64,000 nt of DNA from Byssothecium circinans (Eukaryota; Ascomycota; Dothideomycetes; Pleosporales; Massarinaceae): assembly GCA_010015675.1 (NCBI GenBank), contig ML977003.1:492440-556439 (forward strand). The letters run 5' to 3'. The stretch's first letter is position 1. The number at the start of each line of letters is the position of its first letter. Below are positions 47,101 through 60,082 of this stretch, piece after piece. The notes under the pieces are model-generated. The model was given only the letters and a program-made list of their open reading frames with translations, did not search any database and was not told the origin of the DNA. The position numbers were made by a program, and so were the translations under genes.

Positions 47101-50100
47101 CTGCCAGAAGAGGGTCTCGAACGACTCGTTGCACCGTGTTTCAATACTATTCCGGTACGCTTAGACTTTGACTTTGGAAGATCCAATGCGGAGCTCTGCA
47201 AACAGCTCCACACTTTCAACATTGATTGTCTTCCTTATCAGTTGACCCCTCTCCGTCGGATTCAGTCCCGGGTACTTAGAGACCATAGACGCCTCTTCGA
47301 TACCCTAGTCATCCTTCAGCAGCCTAGCTCACCCCTTGACGATTCAATCTGGTCCTTGGAGCAGGACGCGGGAGAAATGGATCTGCCGGTCGTGTGCGAA
47401 GCATTTCAGGATAAAACGAGGAACATCATGAAATTGATGTTACATTATAGCAATTCCCTGATGCTCCAAAGCGATGCAAATGTTCTCGCCGAGGTCTTTG
47501 ACAAGACACTGCAATCGCTTATAAGGTCACCAAGTTCACCAGCTAGTGACACTGGGGGCTTTCCCTCTCAGTTACTCGGCCAGGCGAACATGAATTGGGA
47601 CTACCTCAATCCTCCTCGGGACGGGCTTCTCCACTCTGCATTTGAGCTCAATGCAGCTGAAAGCCCTGACGTACCTGCCCTGGAGTTTTTACACTCGAAT
47701 GGTCAGCGTACGACCATGTCCTTCAAGGCGCTCAACGAAGAGGCCAATCAGGTGGCACATGCACTCATTCAGCGTGACATTCAGACTGAAGACGTTGTTC
47801 CAGTGCACATGCCTAAAAGTCCTCAATTCTACATCAGTATTCTCGGAATACTCAAGGCCGGCGCTGCTTTTTCCCCAATACATCCTGATCTGCCTGAGGA
47901 GAGAAAGCGATTCATGCTCACCGAGCTTCGGCCTAAAATCATGCTTTGCCTGGACAATACCCCTACTCCTGACTGGTGCGGACCTACATCAACACTCGGC
48001 ATTGACGATACAGAAGACTTTCCGCGAGAGAACCCATGTGTTCGAGGCCTCCGCCCCACCAGCCTCGCTTACTGTCTCTACACTTCTGGATCTACTGGTT
48101 TGCCAAAAGCGGTCGCCATGGAGCACCGTGCGCCCATCCAAACAATTGAGAGCTCGAGAAAGTTGATACCTTGGAACCAATGCTCGAGGCTTCTACAATA
48201 CGCAGCTATTGCCTTTGATATGTGCTACTACGATTGTTTCCTAGCTTGGACTTTTGGCTTCACTCTGTGCGCTACCGATCAAGACGCGATGCTCAACAAT
48301 TTGGCTGACACCATCAATACATTGAATGTTGACTTGCTCGACTTAACTCCCTCCATCGCCCAATCGCTCCGCCGAGCCGAAGTAACAGGGGTCAAGTGGC
48401 TGTACTGTATCGGAGAAGCAATGACTGCTGACGTTGTGAAAGAATGGGAGGGCGCATGTGTTAATTCTTACGGACCGACAGAGGCAGCTTTCTGCACCAC
48501 CATATTCCCGGTCGAAATTGGCTCCAAAACATCTATCATTGGGAAGCCATTCTCTACTACTTCGTTCGCAGTATTTCCTTCTCACGGCGATCGACCGTTG
48601 CCTATTCTCGGGGCTGGTGAGCTGTACATGGGGGGTGCACAGCTAGCCAGAGGGTACTTCAAAAACACGAGGCTTAGCGACAATAGGTTCGTATACAAAT
48701 GCGGCCAAAGGCTCTACAAGAGTGGCGACATGGTTCGTTTGCTGAGTGACGGCAATTTCGAGTTCCTTGGCCGTGCAGACGACCAGGTCAAGATCAGAGG
48801 GTTGAGGGTCGAATTGGGGGAGATCGATCATGTATTGCGTTCTTGTGACGAGCGCCTAGATACTGCGACCACGCAGATTCTCAAGCAAGATGCGCATGCC
48901 AAAGATCAACTTGTCGCATTCTTAGTCGCCAATCCACAAGTCAGCGAAGAAGAGCGACCGGAGCTGAGGCAAAAAGCAAAACAAGCAGCCACAGATCGCT
49001 TGCCTGCATACATGGTACCTCAATTTTTCGTTTTCATCGACAAGTTACCGAGATCGATGGCTGGTAAAGTGGATAAGAAGGCGCTTACCCAGTTGTTCCG
49101 CGATTCTGACGAAATGCAATCCGGTACGCCTTCAGAGTCCGAGAGCACTTCGCACAATTGGACTGGAACCGAGAGGCTCATCCGAGACGCCTTCGCTAAA
49201 CTCTCAAATATCTCTAAAGACAAGATCTTCCCAGAAACTACAATCTATCAGCTCGGGCTCGACAGTATCAGCGCTGTCCAAATCGCCGGCGCGCTGCGCA
49301 AGAGAAACTTTGAGGTCAATGCAGCGGACGTTATGAAGTACATGGATTGCAAGGAACTCGCGGCATATCTTGATAGGAACTCTTCTTCCACTGAAGCCAA
49401 GGTGGAGCCATTCGACTACGAAACGTTTGAGAGAAGGTACAGGACTGAAGTCGTGAGCACCTACCGTATCAAAAATGACGAGGTTGAGGCTATAATGCCT
49501 TGTACTCCTCTACAGTCTGGTATACTGTCCCAGTTTTTGGCGAAAGATGGCAACATCTACTTCAACTACCTTCGCTTGCGCTTGGATGACAACATAAAAC
49601 CGGTGCAGATGAAGGGTGCTTGGTCAACTGTTATGAGAAAGCATCAGATGCTACATACGGGCTTCGCTCATATCAAGGACAGTAAGATGCCTTTCGTCAT
49701 GATTCAATACCGCAAAGACAGCATCCACTTGCCTTCGGACGACAATGCACGACAAACCTCTTCTACCGCTGATCATTGGCTCGCAGAGACTCGACAAAAG
49801 GCTGCACGACAGTTGCATCGACCTCCATGGCGAATCAGAATGGTGAAGGAAAACGGCGAAGTGTACTTGGATCTAGCGCTTCTGCATGCGATTTTCGACG
49901 CCCAAAGCTTACGCCTCATCTTGGACGACCTCAAGGCCATTTTCAATAAAAGTTTCAACAGTGAGGCCGTGCCTTTGGAACCAGTTCTTAACAGCATCAT
50001 TCAACCGAGTCTTTTTAGTGACGTCCAACAGGCGGAATTCTGGAGACAGATCGGTAAGACATCTACTCCTAGTCGCTTTCCAATCCTAGCTCCACTTCGA

Positions 50101-53100
50101 TATGAAGCATCACCTCCGGATATTGTCACGAAGATCGCATCGCGAACCTTGGCCGAGCTCGACTCTGGTTGTCGGAGGGCAAATACTAGTCTTCAAGTAG
50201 CTGCAATGGCTAGCTGGGCGACTCTTCTCGCTTCGTACACTGGCGAGTCTTCCGCAACTTTCGGTGTCGTACTTTCTGGTCGCAATTTTGACGGTGCACA
50301 TGATGCCGTTTTCCCATGCATTACCACAGTCCCTTTCACGTGCGAGATCTCGGACCGCAAGGAAGATGTACTGAAAGAAGTCATGGGCGTCAACGTTGGC
50401 ATTCAGCAGCATCAGTTCACACCTCTCAATGAAATCCAGAAGTTGATGGGCTATCCGAACGAACCACTTTTCGACTCTATCTTTGCCTTTCAGAAGCTAT
50501 CAATCAGCGGCAACGGGCGCAACCCATGGACCATCGTAGACGAAAAGGCAACGACCGAATACCATATCTCCATTGAGTTGGAGCCAAAAGGCCATGAGCT
50601 TGAGTACCGACTTACTTTCCTCCCGCATTTGGTACCGAAGGAGCAAGCGTCGCTTCTTCTCGAGCAGCTTGACCATCTTTTACAGTCGTACTTATTCACC
50701 GGTACCGCGGATGAGCGTGCATTTGATCCGAAACTTTACTCCCTCACACCTGCGAAGGAAGGGAAAATACGATCGAAAGCTCAACTCCTACATGAAATGG
50801 TGGAGGCAGCAGCTTCCAAGTACCCCAACCGCATTGCTCTCGAATTCGTCACTTCACTGCGCAATGGAAAATTCGAGAGTAAGAAATGGACGTACTCTCA
50901 ACTTGATACTGAAGGAAATCGTATCGTCCATCTGCTCCTCGCTCACGCTGTACGTCCCGGAGAGCTTGTTGGAGTCTGCTTCGATAAGTGCCCAGAGGCT
51001 TCTTTTGCCATGTTAGGAATTTTGAAGGCTGGTTGCGCTTTCGTTGCCCTAGATCCGGGAGCGCCTAGCGCACGAAAGGGATTCATTGTGAAGGATTCCG
51101 GCGCGAAGATAGTCATGTCGATGAGTGCTCAGTCCGCAGGTATGAAGGAGAATGTTGAAGCCACCATCCTCAACCTCGACCAAATCGACACCCGCTCCAT
51201 ACCAACCAAGTCTCCTGTGCTCCCCCGTGCAATAGATCCCCAAGACCGAAGCTACTGTCTTTACACATCAGGTACAACTGGGACGCCCAAGGGATGTGAG
51301 TTGACCCATGAGAATGCTGTGCAAGCCATGCTCTCCTTCGAGCGCCTCTTCAATGGCCATTGGGATGCCGCTTCTCGCTGGCTGCAATTTGCATCCTTCC
51401 ATTTTGATGTTTCTGTTCTCGAACAATATTGGAGCTGGTATGTGGGTATCTGCGTCGTTTCCGCACCGCGCGACCTTATATTCGAGGACCTCGCCGCTTC
51501 TATTCGGACCTTAGGCATCACACATCTCGATCTCACACCCAGTCTCGCCCGCATACTGCACCCAGATGATGTACCGAGCCTATGCAAAGGTGTTTTCATT
51601 ACAGGAGGCGAGAGCTTGAAGCAGGAGATCCTCGACGTGTGGGGTCCGAAAGGCGTAATCTACAATGGTTATGGACCAACAGAGGCTACGATCGGTGTCA
51701 CCATGTATCCTCGCGTACCTGTAAACGGCAAGCCTTCCAACATTGGACCGCAATTCGATAATGTCGGTTCATACGTGCTAAGGCCAGGTTCAGATATACC
51801 TGTGCTCAGAGGCGGAGTCGGAGAACTTTGCGTGTCTGGAAAACTTATTGGCAAGGGGTATTTGAACCGCCCTGATCTTACCAACAAGGCATTTCCGATG
51901 CTTGCACGTTTCCATGAGCGCGTCTATCGTACTGGAGATCTTGTCAGGATACTACACGACGGTTCTTTTGAGTTCCTTGGCCGAGCTGATGACCAAATCA
52001 AACTTCGGGGGCAGCGGCTCGAAATTGGCGAAATCAACGCCGTTATGAAGCAATCCACGATCACGGTCGCAGATGCTGCGACACTGGTGCTCAAGCATCC
52101 CAAACAACAGAAAGAACAGCTGGTGGCTTTCGTTGTTCTTGGATCGAATGATAAAGGGCCTTCAAGAATTATGCTGGAGAAAACGAACCAGCTAACTGTG
52201 GCAAGGCAGGCCTGTCAAGATAAGCTGCCGCCCTACATGGTCCCGACTCACTTTGTTGCTCTCACGGTCATGCCACTTAACGTCAACAACAAAGCTGATG
52301 CCAAAAGGCTCAAAAAGATGTATGGAGAGCTATCGGCGAGCGACTTGCAAACCCTTTCCTCTGTCTCTCAACCAAAACATGAAGAGTGGGAGCTACAGGA
52401 ACAGAAGATTCGCCACGTACTGAGAGGAGTGCTCGAATTGAAGGAGGATGGTTTCAACAAAGACGCGAGTTTCTTCGAGCTTGGCATGGACTCGATTTCA
52501 GTCATCGGCGTTTCAAGGGCGCTGAAGCAGGCTGGCTTCTCGAAAGCTGCACCATCAATCGTCATGAAGAACGCAACTGTTCGTCGGCTAGCGAAGATCC
52601 TATCGGAGAGAAGCTCAGCTTCAAGCAATTGTGGATCTATCATTGCTGCTCAGCAAGCAATCACCGCAGTTCAACATAGGCACCGACGGAATGTTGCTGA
52701 AACCTTGTTCATGGATGCGAGGAATATCGAAGCCCTCGCTCCGTGCACCCCCCTTCAACAAGGATTGATTGCGAGATCGTTTGAGAGCGATAATGGATTG
52801 TACTTCAATACGTTCCGTTTCAAGCTTACGAGGGAGGTCGATGTGCAGAAGCTACAAAGAGCATGGGATGACGTTTTTGCAACAACGCAGATCTTGCGGA
52901 CTGTGTTTGTCAATACCGAGGATGGATTTGTGCAGGCTGCACTCCGAAAGGCGTCTTTACGCTTTGACTACATCACTCTCGACAATGAAGATAAGATGCA
53001 ACATGCTTTGGAGAAGAGAAGGATGGAGTGGGTGCAACACAATCAGTCCATAATCAAGACGCCCCTAGAGCTCACCTTGATCAAGGCTGGAGAACAAAAG

Positions 53101-56100
53101 ACATTGGTGGCGCACATCTTCCACGCGCTCTATGACGGTATAAGTATTGAATTAGTATTCAGGAGCGTATGGGATGCTTACAGCGAACGTGAAATTCGAA
53201 GCGGTCCACCCTTTCAGTGTGCTTTAGCTCACGGTCCCCTGCGAAGTATAGCCGGTGCGAGAGAGTTTTGGGAGGATCATATAGCTATGGAGACACTCAA
53301 GCGGTTCCCAGACATGAACAACACTTCAAATCAAGCATCCGTGTCCGCTAGCAAGACAATCAGCGATCTGGAGGACTTGGAACCGACAAGACGCAAGCTC
53401 AACGTCACCGCGCAGGCAATATCGCAAGCCTGTTGGACGAACGTCCTCCATCGCCATATCAAAGGCACTGTTACACTCGGCCTGGTACTTTCTGGGCGCA
53501 GCATCGACTTTGAAGGAGCAGACAAAGTTAACGGCCCTTTGTTCAATACAATCCCGTACCAGTACCGCCCGCAGCAGAGCGAGACATGGGCATCCGTCGT
53601 CGAGAGAACGCACAATTTCAATGTCGCTGCCCATCCATTTCAGCATACACCACTTCGAGATATCATGAAGTGGTGTAAGCGAGGTTCCAGCCAACCCCTG
53701 TTTGATACGCTTTTCGTCTACCAAGTTACGAACGACCATGACACTTGGATGAAGAATGAGGCTTGGGAGCTTATGGATGGAGATGCGGTCGCAGACTATC
53801 CCCTCGCTGTTGAAATCGAGCAAAGAGGTGGCAGTGAGCTGAAGATAACATTGGTAGCACAGTGGCATATTGCCGATGAGGAAAGGTTACAGGAACTGTT
53901 GGACCAATTCGAGAACGCGCTGCGAGAGTCATTAGCAAACCCTGATGCCGAAGTTGAGGTAACCCCAGATGACGGCGAAGCCGCCAACGATCTGGCTACA
54001 TCACAAAGCAACAGAAGCGATTCACGCCAAGTAGACAGATTGACCAGCTTTCGATGGACAAAGAACGCCACGATCCTTCGGGCGGAAATCGCCCGTCTTG
54101 CTGACGTTGACGAAAGCAGCATCGACGAAAGCACATCCATCTTTGAAGTTGGACTTGACAGCATCGATGCCATCAAACTTGCCTCGATATTGAAGAAACG
54201 TGGCATTGAGCTTGCAGTGAGTGGTATCATGCGTAGTCTCATAATCGCCAATATGCTAGATCACATTTCCACAAACAAATGGAAAGTCAACGAGCGGCCA
54301 TCCGATATGATATATCAGTCTCACAAGAGAAGATTGGAAAGCTACCTCAGGCATCGGGGCCTTACAGAAGGTGTTGAGAAGATACTGCCACTCACGCCAT
54401 TGCAAGAGGCCATGGTCGCCGAAATGGTCGCCTCGGATTACACGAGATATTACAATCACGACGTGTTGAAGCTGCATCCGCACACTGATCTGGATAGGTT
54501 GCAGTACGCATGGACCGAAGTCGTCCGCCACTCGCCTATCTTGCGTACCTCCTTCATACAAGTCGACGACCCTAGTATCGACTCATCGTTTGCGCAAGTT
54601 GTTCATGAGAGACCGCACGCTTTCTCCAAGTCTGTCAGATTTGATGAAGAGCCTGATTTCCCGAACATCTTCGAGACTATGCGCCAGCAAGCGGTTTCCG
54701 ATCCTGTGCCAGGACCTCTGTTCTACGTTCAACTGATCAAGGCTCCGAAGCAAACATATCTTGTACTTTCTATCGCTCATGCTTTGTACGATGGATGGTC
54801 TCTCGGACTCTTACATCAGGATGTGAACCAAGCTTACAATGGTCGCTTCCAACCACGACCAAACTACGAGTCCGCTCTTGTCGGTATCTTGATGGCTTCT
54901 GGACCCGATGCTGTGGCGTTCTGGAGAGATAATCTGTCTGATGCTCACCCTGCCTTATTCTCGCATGGGACTGCCTGCAGTGAAGACTCGCTCCAGAGGG
55001 TTCACCGAAAGGAGCAGGTCAGTCGCTTAACGCTTCGAGATGTTGCTGTGTTCGCAAATAAAACCGGTATTTCGCTTCAAACCCTGGGTCAAACCGTCTA
55101 CGCTCTCGTCTTAGCTTTATACACTCGCTCCATGGACGTTACATTTGGCTCAGTATTATCGGGCCGCGACGATGACCAGCGATCAAAGCTCCTTTTCCCG
55201 ACGATGAACACTGTCGCTATCCGTGCCATCCTCCATGGAACTCGTCGAGAAATGTTGCAGTACGTCCAAGAAAACTTTTCGAACATCAAACAGTGGCAGC
55301 ACTTCCCACTTCGAAAAGCTCTCGCTTTAGCCGGGGTAGAAGGAACTCTGTTTGAGAGCCTGTTCATCTATCAAAGGAGCATGGGCGTCGATAAAGATGC
55401 AGGGACACTGTACGAGAGTGTTCAGGGCCAAAGCTATGTTGAATATCCAGTGTGTGTGGAGATGGAGGTTGTGCGAGAAGGGCTGGTATGGCGATGTGCT
55501 GTTAAAGAGGAGGTCTTTGATGATGCGGGCGCGCAAGAGTTGTTAAATAGGTTGGACGATGTAATGAGGGACGTTATAAATCGTCCAGACGCCGCTACTA
55601 TCGACTTCACGCCTGACGGGATGTCAATATGCGAGCTTCCCACTTTCGAGAATGATCACCCAGGAGAGGATAATGGCGCCGGGTTGGTAGAATCGGAAGC
55701 CACCCAGCACTCAAACTCCGCGACGCAATCGGTCATCCGCGAAGTACTTGCCTTCGTTTCCAAGATCCCCGAGGAAGAGATTGATGAGGATATGACGATC
55801 TTCCACATCGGCCTTGACTCTATAAGTGCGATTAAGGTCTCTTCGCTCCTACGAAAGCGCGGGGTTTCACTGAGCGTTAGCGAGATGATGAGCGCTGGGA
55901 CAGTGGAGCGGATGGCAAGGCTCATGGATGAGCGCTCGACAAGCAACCATGTCAATGGTGATGACCCAGATGCAGCGACGAAAGAAGCATTGGCTGGTAT
56001 CGACCCAGCGGCGATTCTCAAACGGGCCGGTGTTGAAGAGGATGATTTGGATATGATGCTACCCGCCACAGCAGGACAAACGTACATGCTCTTTATGTGG

Positions 56101-57416
56101 CTCAACTCTAGGGGCGCAATGTTTTATCCAGAGTTCAGATATGAGATTCGCGGAGCTGTCTCGTTCGACTCACTTCGAACGAAATGCGAGACTCTTTTCG
56201 AAGCGAACTCGATCCTTCGGACGATCTTCTTTACCGCAGAGGACGAACGCTTACCGTTTGTTCAGTTTGCACTGCGTAAATCCCGAGCAAGTATTCGAAA
56301 TATTACTGGCTGGGCTGAAGAGGATGTTGTGAAGGCACTGGATGGGTGCAATACCGCACAACCGTTCGTCCATCTGTTCGCATCTCAGTCTCCGGTTGGT
56401 TGGGACTTGCGCCTGAAGATCCATCACGCCCTATACGACGGCGTCAGTCTATCTATCTTGATGCAGAAGCTTCAAGATCTCTGTAACGGAAAGAAACTTG
56501 CCTCGCAGTCGAACGTGTTCACGAGGTTGGTTGCCATCACCTCTACACCATCAGCTCTAGATGCGCGCAAAGCCTTCTGGACCAAGTACCTTAAGAGCGT
56601 GGAACAAAAACGCCTTCCACAACCTATATCAACTCCAACGTCCAAGACCGAGATATTTCAACCCGGCCTCGTCCCTGACGTGACTCTTTTAGAAACCCTC
56701 GTGCGCAAGAATGGTACAAGCATGCAATCACTTTTCCTCGCAACCTATGCCAAGCTCTACGCCCGCTTGACTTTCACGCCACCAAACAACGACATCATCA
56801 TCGGCATTTATCTCGCCAACCGCTCCCATTCCGTTCCAAACCTCGCTGAAGCAACGATCCCCACCGTGAACCTCGTTCCACTTCGCATATCAACGCCGCT
56901 CGCGTTGGAGATACTAGATGTGGCAGCACAGATCCAATACGACATTCAAGAGATTAGTAGCGTGGCGAATGCAGGAGTTTCACTTTGGGAAGTTGAGAAG
57001 TGGACTAGTGTGCGTATTGATTGTTGGGTCAACTTCCTCAAACTGCCAAGTGTTGAAGAAACAGATGAAGAACACGAAGGCGTGAAGATTGCTCAGAGAG
57101 AGCAGTGGGAGGGTGATGTTAGTAGAGTCACCTCGATTGAGACGGACGACCTTGATATACCAGAGGGGCTTGGCGAGCGTATCAATAGGACCAGGACCGG
57201 GGCTTATCTCGTGAGTATCGAAGTCGCTCGTTGAGTCAGTTTGAGAAACTAATAGTCTTGCAGCACTCGCTTGATATCGAAGCTACGGTTCGGAATGATG
57301 CGCTGGACGTGGGTATTTTTGCTCCTGAGGAGATGGTGGGCTTATCATGTGGCGAGGGATTGATGAGGGATATCAAAATGGAGCTAGAAGGTCTGGTTGA
57401 GGAGATGGGCGACTGA
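41163..57416 (+). CDS. NPS2: Ferricrocin-type siderophore NRPS with four A domains
   Basis: Exons 41163-45222, 45269-57210 and 57264-57416; introns of 46 nt (GTGGGT..CAG) and 53 nt (GTGAGT..CAG); product 5,384 residues. Domain order by eye, approximate residues: A1 25-525, T1 539-610, C1 630-1045, A2 1068-1567, T2 1597-1669, C2 1694-2104, A3 2144-2624, T3 2652-2724, C3 2739-3161, A4 3187-3701, T4 3726-3801, C4 3824-4237, T5 4282-4354, C5 4372-4784, T6 4841-4907, C6 4931-5331. All six T domains keep the Ser (for example NLGIDS, QLGLDS, VGLDS). Condensation motifs: HHALYDG in C1, C2, C6; xHALYDG in C4, C5; C3 has LHAIFDA. No TE or reductase: a terminal C domain cyclises, as in ferrichrome-type synthetases. 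The four-A form with two extra T-C units matches NPS2 of Dothideomycetes; the A. nidulans SidC type has three A domains. The expected product is ferricrocin or a close hexapeptide, assembled with iterated T-C use; that is inference. Confidence 0.94.
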
Positions 57417-57991
57417 GCGGAAGATTTCTTTATATGATCTCGTATGCCAATATGCTTGTATGAGACTTTCAAAGCGCTCTGTTTGTTGTTCTTGTTTTAT
57501 TTAAAGTTCGTTGCAGGATGAGTTCATTTAGGGGTTTTGTTCAAGTAGCTGCAACTTGGTTTTTTAACATATAGACGGGTAGTGGGTTTTAATCAGCGAT
57601 GATCTTCACTCACCGTGTTTCTTACTGTGCGGTGTCCCCGATGTTCTTTGCTGCATACCCTTTTACGCGCAACGTTACCTTGTCGATAAACCGCCTTTAT
57701 GCGATAACGTGCTAATCTCTTAAATCTTACATCTAACGTCTTGAGTTATCGCGGAGGGAGCATTAAACCGTAAAACATAAGCACTGCAATTTATAGAAAG
57801 TTGCTCGGGCAGTGCGCAGAGCATGACCTCGGGAATAGAGACTGCCGCGGGCAGTTAGCTGACTCCGAAGAGCATCAATGAGTAATGGAAGCTGGTTGTC
57901 TGGAAAGTGTACTCTGAGACGTGATGTATCTTATATAGGACGCAAAACAGTGGGCATGGACTTAGTATGCAAAGGCCTCTACCTAGGTAGA
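57417..57991. other. Intergenic between convergent genes
   Basis: 575 bp between the NRPS and secreted-protein 3' ends, A/T-richer than the coding parts. No gene seen. Confidence 0.6.
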
Positions 57992-58873
57992 TTACCCCGG
58001 AAAGACACTCGTCAAGACGTCGCCATATTGCTTATACGACAGCCCCATCTTCTCAATATCGTAGTCGTTCCAATATCCTCCACCAGCCAGTGCGCTTCTC
58101 TGATTCCAATTCGTGAACCTAGTCCTGGCCTGCGCAGCCGTAGTCCCATACGAAGGCTTCGAATCATTCGTAACCCAGATGAGCGGCACAACTTTCAGCC
58201 CGAGGCTACTCTGCCAGCTTGCAGGATCGTTGCCTGCGCCTCCATCGTAACACTGGAGATATACTTGGTCCACGAGGAGGTTCGGGGCCTGGAGGCCTTG
58301 GTTCAATTGCGTTTTGACGTTGACCCAGTGGTTGAGATTGGTATAGGGTGTAATGGTGTACTTGTATCCGGCGCTTCCGAGCATCTTCCCGAATTTGACC
58401 GTGCTGGCCACGTCGTAGATACTCTCGTCATCGTTATTCACCGCATCAAGATTCCACGCCGTTTTCAACGCCGCGAAGTTCCGATAGAGTCGCGTGTTAG
58501 AGCCCGGGCCGGGGTTCGCCATCAGATTTGCGACGTGCTGTGAGTTCATGCATATTTCGAGACGGTTGACGGTAGTATCGCTTCCAGTCTTGAACGAGCG
58601 CATCTTGTCGGCCAGCGCAGTCGACCCGACATACGCTCCATTGGAGGCTACTAGGGTGTCGACACTTCCTGCTGTGTTGGAATAGTACATAATGTCGCCA
58701 TTGTCGAGTATTCCGACGCCGAAAACAACGAGGGTGGTGAAGCCGCTTGTGCGAAGGGCGGTCGTGTTCGACTTCATTACATCTTTGAAGAGGAAAATAG
58801 TCCTACTGGCGGCGAGGACATGCTGTAGCAGGAGCTCCAGACAGAGTGATCTTAGGAAGAAGTACGCCTTCAT
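57992..58873 (-). CDS. Secreted protein of the fungal family often annotated 'coagulation factor 5/8 type domain'
   Basis: Single exon, 293 residues, start at 58873 (MKAYFFLRSL), which gives a signal peptide ending about residue 21-23 (HVLAAS). The frame is open upstream to 58975, but that would bury the signal peptide. The mature part has family sequence: IFLFKDVMKSNTTALRTSGF, VVFGVGILDNGDIMYYSN, LDAVNNDDESIYDV, QVYLQCYDGGAGNDPASW, VPLIWVTNDSKPS and ALAGGGYWNDYDIEKMG near the C-terminus. The alternation of short hydrophobic strands with acidic motifs suggests a TIM-barrel, GH18-like fold; I see no clear DxxDxDxE chitinase motif, so catalysis is unproven. Despite the usual label I see no separate F5/8 discoidin domain. 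It sits at the border of the decayed repeat region and is intact. Confidence 0.75.
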   Translation of the reverse strand: MKAYFFLRSLCLELLLQHVLAASRTIFLFKDVMKSNTTALRTSGFTTLVVFGVGILDNGDIMYYSNTAGSVDTLVASNGAYVGSTALADKMRSFKTGSDTTVNRLEICMNSQHVANLMANPGPGSNTRLYRNFAALKTAWNLDAVNNDDESIYDVASTVKFGKMLGSAGYKYTITPYTNLNHWVNVKTQLNQGLQAPNLLVDQVYLQCYDGGAGNDPASWQSSLGLKVVPLIWVTNDSKPSYGTTAAQARTRFTNWNQRSALAGGGYWNDYDIEKMGLSYKQYGDVLTSVFPG

Positions 58874-59252
58874 GATTCGGTATTCGTGAGTTGTGCAGAT
58901 GATAGATTGCGCATTTGATAAACCAAAGGACGAGAGGAAGTTCGGTCTTTGCCATTCTGCTCGCTTCATATACAACCATGGTTATTTCTCCGTTCCGAGT
59001 CTCCCGAGGTATTGTTACTACCTTTAAATTCGCTAACGTTCCATTGTCACTTTGTATTGATTGGTATGTAGTTAGACAACGATATTCCAAATAAATAGAT
59101 GGTCACAGCCCCGGCTAAATAAACAACGTCGGCATACACCCTTAATAGGAAGCAAATCCACTAAAGCGGAAATAGATCGGCGGTTCCCTATAGTTCAACG
59201 TATAAAATGCCGGCCGGCAATACACCGAGGTCTGTTGAATGGTCTACTTAAT
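58874..59252. other. Intergenic, promoter of secreted-protein gene
   Basis: About 380 bp upstream of the secreted-protein start (leftward gene) and next to the transporter remnant. No other feature seen. Confidence 0.5.
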
Positions 59253-59800
59253 CTATGCAGCCGTCTTAGCACCTTCCACTTCCTCTTCAACATCTGCACC
59301 CTCTTCTCCTCTCTCATTCTCCACTTCTCTTTCTCCGTACCTTTTGACCAAGAGGATGGAAACGAATTGCAGGACGCTGATTCCCACACATGACTGCGAA
59401 TCCCACATGAACCTCGGCGCATACTTGCCAATGTCCAAAATCAGCACCGGCACCCATGTGGTAAATGTCTGCCCAAAGTTCTGCGCAACACTAATCCAGG
59501 CTGCTTGCTCTTCCATATTAAATTCGATGGCCTATGCGTATAGCACTGGCCAGAACATCCACGAAGTGGCGTTGGGGAAATAGCAAAGGAAGGTTCCACC
59601 GTAGCTGGGATAGCATGCAACGAGGATATGCCAATAAAGTTCAAGATGACGGAGATGACGAGTATTTGCCAGCGCATGTTCAGATCATCGGATAGCCATC
59701 CATAACCAAACCAGTCACATGTGCCGCACTGGGGAAGAGGTTGATTCGATAGACGGAAAAACGTTCAATGATTCTGAGCCACACAGAGAAGTAATTCAGC
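59253..59800 (-). pseudogene. 3' remnant of an MFS transporter (DAL5/allantoate-permease-like)
   Basis: Reading leftward, three pieces of one protein lie in different frames. Near 59690-59770 is YRINLFPSAAHVTGLV. Near 59600-59690 is MRWQILVISVILNFIGIS. Then, after a frame change, comes a Tyr/Gly/Phe-rich membrane stretch near 59545-59620, an in-frame TAG at about 59533, and finally NMEEQAAWISVAQNFGQTF to a natural stop at 59253. That order matches the last three helices and tail of the anion:cation symporter branch of MFS (allantoate, nicotinate or vitamin-precursor permeases). At least two frameshifts and one stop, and absence of the first ten or so helices, mean it is dead. The missing 5' part is replaced by repeat DNA. 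Confidence 0.75.
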
Positions 59801-59936
59801 AGCTGCAGGACAATTCAGTCAAAGCTAATTTTCCGTGGGTACAATATCATGCATTGCAGCATGTAACTTCTGTTGAAGTGAAGATAAACACATAGAGCGG
59901 TCAATGAGTGGCTATCTTCCTTAATATCTGCTAATG

Positions 59937-60004
59937 TAAAGTACCACTAAACCGCCCAACCTACTAAACTACCTAAAATTCTTAATAACACTAACTTACT
60001 TAAC

Positions 60005-60009
<5 letters not shown>
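59937..60009 (+). repeat. Left copy of a ~73-bp direct repeat
   Basis: Begins TAAAGTACCACTAAACC and ends CTTACTTAACTTTAT. A diverged copy lies at 61077-61150 in the same orientation; many differences are C/T transitions. The pair brackets the inverted-repeat element and its ATT runs. Confidence 0.75.

Positions 60010-60080
<71 letters not shown>
60007..60080 (+). repeat. ATT trinucleotide microsatellite
   Basis: About 24 uninterrupted ATT units directly abutting the left end of the inverted-repeat element; a short run of the same repeat continues on its right side at 61057-61071. Confidence 0.95.
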
Positions 60081-60082
<2 letters not shown>

